A stretch of 64,000 nt of DNA, from NCBI RefSeq assembly GCF_030272615.1, contig NC_081410.1:508990942-509054941 (forward strand), written 5' to 3'. A program made the translations under genes and the position numbers. The DNA is from Cryptomeria japonica (Eukaryota; Streptophyta; Pinopsida; Cupressales; Cupressaceae). Positions 57,853 to 64,000 of the stretch are shown piece by piece (within the stretch, counting starts at the first letter, position 1; each line of letters opens with the position of its first letter). The notes under the pieces were generated by a model. That model did no database searches. It saw only the letters and a list, made by a program, of their open reading frames with translations, and was not told where the DNA came from.

Positions 57853-59796
57853 GGATCTATGCGTCTTACAGATGCGCGAGACATCCCGTGACATAGGTGT
57901 TGCGCGATCGTTTGACAGAAGCCAAGGTGGATTGTATTGCAGTGATATACCTATATGACGTTATGTATATGCCCGTGATTTGGATGAATCATGGGTTGAT
58001 CACAACATTGGCCGAGCGATGGCATAGTGCGACATGTACGTTTCAATTGGCACAGGGGGAGATGATAGTGACACTGGAGGATGTATGGTGCATCTTGCGC
58101 ATTCCTATTTGAGGAGAGCTGGTGAGCTATGGCCGAGCATGGGGGACATTAGCAGTGCAAAGGTTTTTTGAGGATGTCTTTATTGATGATGGGTCGATAG
58201 CCTGGGAGGATATAGAAGCCTTATATGAGCCATTATTAGCAGTGGTATTAGGGATTGTTGGGGGACTGTTGTGTCCACATTGACGATTGCATGGACTTGT
58301 CGCTGGTTGGGGTCAGGCGATTGAGCAGATGATTATAGAGGGGACCTAGTTTGCATGGGGACCATGCGTGCTATCACACTTATATCAGGATCTACATGAG
58401 GTAGCATATCGAGTGAGGGGCTCATTGGGAGTGGGGATCACTCTACTACATATATGGGCCTGGGAGCACTTACCTATTACCCGAATAGTCAGTTTGAGAT
58501 TCCGAGTAGTCGACCAGGCATATGTATATATGTATGGAGGTATGATGAGTTAGCCCCACCTGGGGAAGTTAGAGTGGTGGTGGTGGGCACTGGATGACTT
58601 GGATACAATGATCTTGAGGTTGTATATTGAGTGTGAGTCGTGGAAGGATGATGCGGAGACATTTCTGTATGTGTTCATGACACGATACCTCATTGGTAGG
58701 ATGGGCCTACAATGTGGAGAGACAGTTGCCTGGTAGGGTGTTGAGATAGTTTGGGTGGAGGCAGGGATTGCCTAGTGGTTCGGGAGAGTATGCACGGGTA
58801 GTCTGATAGAGGTACCTATGGCAGCCAATGCTACCATATGATCAGGCATTGGCAGAGTTCCGCACCTTACAAGAGAGACCATGGAAGATGAGGCTAGGGG
58901 TAGTAGATGGTGGGGTGTCAGAGGAGTACATGTAGTATATTGCGGCACATCTGATTCCTCGGATATCAGATCTGGCAGAGCCGATTCCAGATTTTGAGGA
59001 GGATAGGGGATGGAGATGGAGGAGGAGAGGAGGTCACAAAGTAGTAGGTGGATGGGGGAGAGGGGATGGTGGTGGTGGGGATGGAGGAGGTGGTGATGGA
59101 GGAGGAGGAGGAGGGGGTATTGGGTTTGGAGGAGGTGGGGGTGGTGGATGATTACAGTAGAGAGGGAGAGGTGGGCAACCATTGCGGCTATCTCAGGGAC
59201 CTTTGATGCAGGGAGGCATGAGATTAGGTGGCAGGGCTGCAAGTGAGGGATAGGCACCTATGGATACAAGGGAGGGAGCGACTAGAGAGGGAGCCACTAG
59301 AGAGGAACCTATGGATATGGGTGAGGGAGCTATAGGAAGAGATCTACAGGATCATATGATACTATTTTTGCAAACGCGGCTCGAGGATATGGAGGTAGAG
59401 GTGGTGGCTAGAGATGTGCAGCTATTTGCTCGAGAGTCAGAGCTGACTGTGGTGCTGCGGGAGAGGGATGATGCAGTGGAGAGATAAGCAGAGCTGCAAG
59501 AGAGAGTCCGAGTTGGAGTAGGAGAATAGGGTCCTACTGGGGAGGTGATGAGGGAGATTCAACATGCACAGGCAGAGATAGATTATTGGCGAGGGTTATA
59601 CAAGCAGGTGGTGCCAGCTAGTTAGCGAGCACTGAGCTATTCCCATATGTGGTAGGTGAGACCAGAGCGGTCTTAGAGGATACAGAGAAGTGGTGGTGTG
59701 ATGGGTCCTCCATGGATAGATAGATCAGGTGGTGCAGGGGCTAGTGGGGGAGCAGGTGGTGATGGTGGTGTAGCATCCGGTCAGAGTGGCATCTGA
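57853..59796 (+). pseudogene. Plant mobile domain (PMD, aminotransferase-like) protein, broken
   Basis: After a GTTTGTAG acceptor near 57852 the frame reads LRDRLTEAKVDCIAV, then ALERWHSATCTF-like LAERWHSATCTFQLAQGEM, TLEDVWCILRIPI and WAWEHLPITRI (about 57900-58480). This is the PMD core: ERW-P-THTFHLP-GE-TITL-DV--L-GL-I, then S-L--WAWER. A frameshift near 58730 leads to ALAEFRTLQERPWKMRLG, EEYM-stop-YIAAHLIP, a Gly-rich region (59040-59150), repeated EGATREGATREEP and a coiled-coil tail (RLEDMEVEVVARDVQL). It ends SGQSGI at a TGA (59794). About ten stops interrupt it. PMD proteins act in gene silencing in plants and are also carried by retrotransposons. Here it sits antisense to the Tat pol that ends at 61381. 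Confidence 0.82.
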
Positions 59797-61380
59797 GAGA
59801 GCATTTTGTATGCATGTTTTTACATTGTCATTTTGGACTGTGTCTTGGATGGCTCTTGGTAGCCAATATTTTGGACTTCATTGTACTCTGATACATGTAT
59901 ATTTGTGGCGATATGATATGATATATGAGGAGATCCGATATTTTGTGCTAATATGCATTGTGATGACATGCATGGATGCTTATGCAAGATGATGATTTTA
60001 TGACTTTATGCTCAGATGGATAGTTGTACTTGCTATATGTATGTGTTTATGAGATGATTCCTATATGCATGTTTTATGATGATTTATTCTTACATGATGA
60101 CTATTTGCATTTTTGTTTATGAATGTGATGCTAATATGTGGATGCAGGTGGATATATGTGTTCATGATATGGATGATGTAATGTCTTATGTATGTAATGC
60201 CATGATGGTTATGTATGCATAGTGAAATGATAATTATGATGGTACTTTGGATTTTATGTTTTTGATGAGATAATGAGATAATGATATGTAATGATGTTAT
60301 GCTATAATGTGGTTTTAAAATGAATGATTTTATATATGCAAATGCATCTAGATGTCTATTAGATGAGTGCAATATGGATAAACAAATGTAAAATACAAAT
60401 GTTTAAATGATGATTTCTAAATGAATGCATATGGATAATATATGAACTTATGTGGAAACAAATGGTTTTATTATGATTCTAAATGGTGAAAAATATGATG
60501 AAGTGAAATGATAATGTAATGATAATGCAACTTATGGGTAATGAATAACTGCACCTTCATGCATTGTAATGAATCCTTAAATGAAATGCAATGAATGAGT
60601 ATAAGAATATACTAAATGAATGCACTTAACTAATGGATAGATAAATAAATGTATGCAACTATGGAAATCTAAACAAATGCATGGTACACGTTTAAATGAT
60701 GATAAATGATGATTGGTAACTGATACGAAATGAATGCATAATAATGGCTTGGATGCGTATGAACAAGGTGTTTGCCATGTTTTTTATTGATTTTGATGTT
60801 TTTGAAATGTTTTTGGATTTTGTGAGATAGTTTTTCAATTTTTTGGGTATTTTGATGATTGTTTTGAATGTTTTTGGAGTTTTTGGAAGACAATTTTTCG
60901 AATGTTTTTTGGATTTTGTGAGATAGTTTTCCAATGTTTTTGGATATTTGAGATAGTTTTGAATGAAGAACTCAATGAATCACAAAATAATGTAGAATTC
61001 ACTTCCATCAACTAGATTAAGGGCATTGCCCCCAGTTTTAGACATGACTTATGAAAAAGCGAGATGTGAGATGCATGAAGTACTATCCTTGATTGTAGAT
61101 CAATAACAAGCCATGGTTTTGGACTGATGGATGAGTGAATGTAGTGAATATGATCACAACAAGTTTGAAAGACAATGGAGCCATAGCCTTTACGAGTGGC
61201 ACCTGTTTGCTAGGTTTTCACCATCGCACTTACCCAGGGTGCCACCGGAGTGGTTGTTCACCGTTTGGATGCATGATTTTTCTTTACTATTTTGATGTTT
61301 TCGTATTTTCTTCAAGACATTTATCTGAATGTTTTTTGGTGTTTTTCTAGTATGTATGGGAGATTGATGCTTTGTGCAGC
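59797..61380. other. Low-complexity ATG/AAATG-rich DNA and short tandem repeats
   Basis: From about 59990 to 60760 the plus strand is full of ATGATG, AAATG and ATGCAT words, giving many spurious minus-strand His/Ile-rich frames. At 60780-60965 a unit with TTTTGGATTTTGTGAGATAG is repeated at about 60811 and 60907 (period about 96). Nothing here resembles a gene; it lies between the PMD pseudogene and the end of pol. Confidence 0.55.
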
Positions 61381-64000
61381 TCATGTATAAAACTTTTTAA
61401 GGTGCATGTTGTTGATTGGATCTACTAGCGGTTCTCCTTCTAAAGTAGCCAACTGATATGCCCCGGACCCAAATAAGGTAGTGATAACATATGGACCCAG
61501 CTAGTTTGATTCAAACTTTCCCTGATGTTCTCTGTTTGGTTGGTTACGAGGATTTTCCCTAAGGACAAGATCACCTACCTCAAATGTATGAGGTCTAACT
61601 CAGTGATTATAGCTCGTCATGCATTGTTGATTGGTTTTGGGGTGGGTGTATCTAGCTTGTCGTTTCTCATCAAGTATCTCTAAGTCCTAACGATGTGTTA
61701 CTTTGTATGCTTCATCATCTATAAGATTATGCAAGGAAACTCGTGGAGATGGTATCTCAACCTCAATAGGTAAGATAGCTTCAGCGCCATAGACTAGTGA
61801 GTAGGGAGTTGTGCCTGTAGGGGTTCAAATGCTAGTTCGATATGCCCATAGTGCTGGATTCAATTGGACATGCCAATCACGGCTGGCATCATTGACTGTT
61901 TTCTTGAGGATTCCTAATATGTTCTTGTTTGATGCTTCGGCCTGACCATTGCCTTGCGGGTAATAGGGAGTGGAAAAGCAGTATTGGATGTGAAACATCT
62001 CACAAAGTTCACGAACATCCTGATTTTTGAAAGGAAGCTCATTATCTGTGATGATAGACATGGGTACACCATACCGACAGATGATGTAATTAAGGATAAA
62101 TGAGGCGATCTACTTTGCGGTGACTTGGGTAAGTGGAACAGCTTTGATCCACTTTGTGAAGTACTCGGTGGCGGTAATAATGAATTTGTGGTTGTTGGAT
62201 GAAGATGGATGGATTTTACCCACAAGGTCAAGTCCCCATTGACAAAAAAGGCCATGGTGTTGTGATTGGTTGCAATTGTTGTGCTGATGCATGTATCAGA
62301 TCTCCATGAACTTGGTATTTCTTGCATTTTCTGACAAAATAGTAGGAGTCTTTTTCCATGGATGGCCAATAGTATCCAGTGCGCATGAGTTTCTTGGCTA
62401 GTGACGGACCGCTTGCATGAATTCTAAAAATTCCTTCATGTACCTCTTCCAAGGCCTTTGTTATCTCATCCTGTTCTAGACATCGAAGGAGAGTACCATC
62501 AAGACTGCGTTGGTATAGGGTTTTAGCAATAATGGTATATCGAGCTGTTTGGCGAATGAAGGTTTTACATTGGTTATTTGATTGGTCAGGAGGAAGAGTG
62601 TGATCGTGGAGGTAGGTGTAGAACTCACTATACCATGGGGATTCGAAACTGATAAGGTGACATATCATCTCAGATTTGGGGATATCATAAGCAGGGATCC
62701 AAAGTTGTTCGACCAAGAACTCGTAGCGTGTTGAATTATATGGAAGATCTAGGAGAGATGCAATGGTAGCCATAGCATCAGCAACTTGATTCTGATCTCT
62801 GGGTATTTGCTCAAAGGTGATAGTAGTGAATGATGTTTTTAATTTGTCCACCATTTGTTTGTACGATATGAGTTTGTCATCCTTGGCCTGATATTCATTT
62901 GTTGCTTGTCGAATGACTAGTTGGGAGTCTCCATATACTTGTAGTTCTTGTAACTTCCATTGTATGGCTAGCTTGAGTCCAATGATCAAGGCCTCATATT
63001 CAGCTATGTTGTTTGTACATGGAAATGTGATCCTATAAGACTTTGAGATGCTGTCACCTTGAGGTGTGATAAACAGAATGCCTACCCCCGAGCCATGCCT
63101 AGTGTATGAACCATCAAAGTATAGTTTCCATGGTTGTGCTGCTGTGATCATGAATATCTCTTCATCTGGAAAATTGGAAATGAGAGGATGATCACCCATG
63201 AGGGGAGCATCGGCCAACTGATCTAAAATAACTTGACCCTTGATAGCCTTACGGTCCATATACTCGATGTCAAATTCACTTAGAATCATCATCCATTTGG
63301 TCAAGCAGCTTGTTAATGCTGCTTTGCTGAGTAAGTATTTTAGTGGATCAATATTTGCAGTGAGCTGAACTTTATGTGTCAACAGGTAGTGCCTTAGTTT
63401 AGTGGCTGCCAAGATTACTGCTAGGCAAGCTCTCTTAATAGGTGTGTAATTAAGTTCATAGCCAACCAGTGTGCGAGAGATGTAGTAAACAACACACTCT
63501 TTCCCTTCTGCATTGTGTTGTGCCAATAGTACACCCAATGTTGTACTTGTTGTTGATATATAGAGTAGTAGAGGCTTACTCGGATCTGGTGGGATCAATA
63601 ATGGTGTATTTATGAGACAATCTTTAAGCATCTAGAATTCTTGCTCACGTCTGGTATCCCATTGAAAGTGGATGTTCTTGTGTAATAGGTGTGTAAATGG
63701 GTGACACTTATCTGCCAGTTGTGCAATGAATCTTCGGATGGACTAAAGGCTCCCTTGTAATGTCCTTAGCTGACTGATGTTCTTTGGCGATGTCATGTCC
63801 ATGATTACTTTGACCTTTGCTAGGTCGACCTCAATGCGTTTGCTTGAGACAATGTATCCTAGAAGTTTCCATGTGGCTACTCCAAAGACACATTTCTTTG
63901 GGTTGAGTCAAACATGATATTGTTCTAGTCTGTCAAAGATTTTCTTTAATATTTCTAGATGACCTTCTCTTGTGAGTGATTTTGCCAATAAGTCATCAAC
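61381..64000 (-). pseudogene. Ty3/Gypsy (Tat-type) pol: RT end, two RNase H domains, integrase; runs off the window
   Basis: Minus strand, entering at 64000 with VDDLLAKSLTREGHLE, the active-site box of the reverse transcriptase, so the 5' part is outside the window. Next come the Ty3 RNase H (LLLYISTTSTTLGVLLAQ near 63560; YYISRTLVGYELNYTPIKRA) and then a second, RNase H1-like domain starting YFDGSYTRHGSGVGILF, with acidic residues in FDG, YEAL, GDSQ and NQVADAM (63631-62228). The extra RNase H marks the Tat lineage. The integrase zinc region has both His, but the last Cys of CKKC is Tyr (CKKYQ). The integrase core reads GLDLVGKI, TDNELPFKN and EASNKN and ends HLKKFYT at 61381. Breaks: three in-frame stops in the first 120 codons and an A/T-run insertion at 62244-62249 that shifts the frame just before the integrase core. 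Confidence 0.9.

Noticed and set aside
58772-59257. 161-codon minus-strand His/Leu-rich frame
   Set aside because: Complement of the Gly-rich, GGTGGAGG-type part of the PMD pseudogene.
60061-60934. Minus-strand His/Ile/Lys-rich open frames
   Set aside because: They arise from low-complexity ATG and TTTTTGG repeats and show no protein features.

Overview
The window looks like nuclear DNA of a seed plant with a very large, repeat-filled genome, most likely a gymnosperm such as a conifer. This is inferred from spliceosomal introns, plant-only protein families (DUF599, JINGUBANG-like WD40, PADRE/DUF4228, plant mobile domain, PPR) and many heavily decayed retroelements. The organism cannot be named from the sequence. 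Only two genes look intact in 64 kb. One is a two-exon DUF599 membrane-protein gene (minus strand, 9793-11658). The other is a single-exon JINGUBANG-like WD40 gene (plus strand, about 43739-44896).

Layout, left to right. 1-1.9 kb: unclassified LTR-like repeat. 1.9-5.5 kb: LINE on the minus strand, with DUF4283/zinc-knuckle ORF1, endonuclease and the first half of the reverse transcriptase, 3'-truncated. 7.27-8.26 kb: a tandem duplication in which each copy carries a (TG)n(AG)n microsatellite. 9.8-13.1 kb: the DUF599 gene and its upstream region. 13.3-15.2 kb: LTR-like block abutting a Copia element (15.2-18.3 kb, minus) that has LTR, primer-binding site, gag, protease and integrase but no reverse transcriptase. 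19.6-20.3 kb: a second LINE ORF1 remnant. 20.4-22.0 kb: a decayed duplicate of the DUF599 promoter and exon 1.

22.3-38.5 kb: three degenerate, intronless, coiled-coil-ended reading frames of unrecognised families (22.3-23.85, 28.9-32.06 and 36.6-38.5 kb, the last split by an LTR element), an unrecognised pseudogene at 25.3 kb, a four-copy satellite of about 265 bp (27.56-28.5 kb) and a hAT transposase pseudogene (32.9-35.6 kb, minus). 38.9-41.2 kb: a LINE RNase H fragment and a 1-kb element with 33-bp terminal inverted repeats. 43.4-45.1 kb: the WD40 gene. 47.2-47.7 kb: a PADRE pseudogene.

50-53.5 kb: a PPR pseudogene lies between two inverted arms of about 475 bp; the right arm leads into a retroelement-like body with an internally repeated reading frame (53.6-54.7 kb). 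55.1-55.7 kb: a two-exon gene-like remnant (minus). 57.05-64 kb: a Ty3/Gypsy element of the Tat type (pol on the minus strand, two RNase H domains) with a plant-mobile-domain pseudogene antisense to it beyond the end of pol.

The pseudogenes share a decay style: long runs in one frame, few frameshifts, and stops mostly where Gln or Trp is expected. That is what C-to-T change in methylated DNA would produce. The two intact genes have recognisable promoters; nothing suggests operon-like cooperation.
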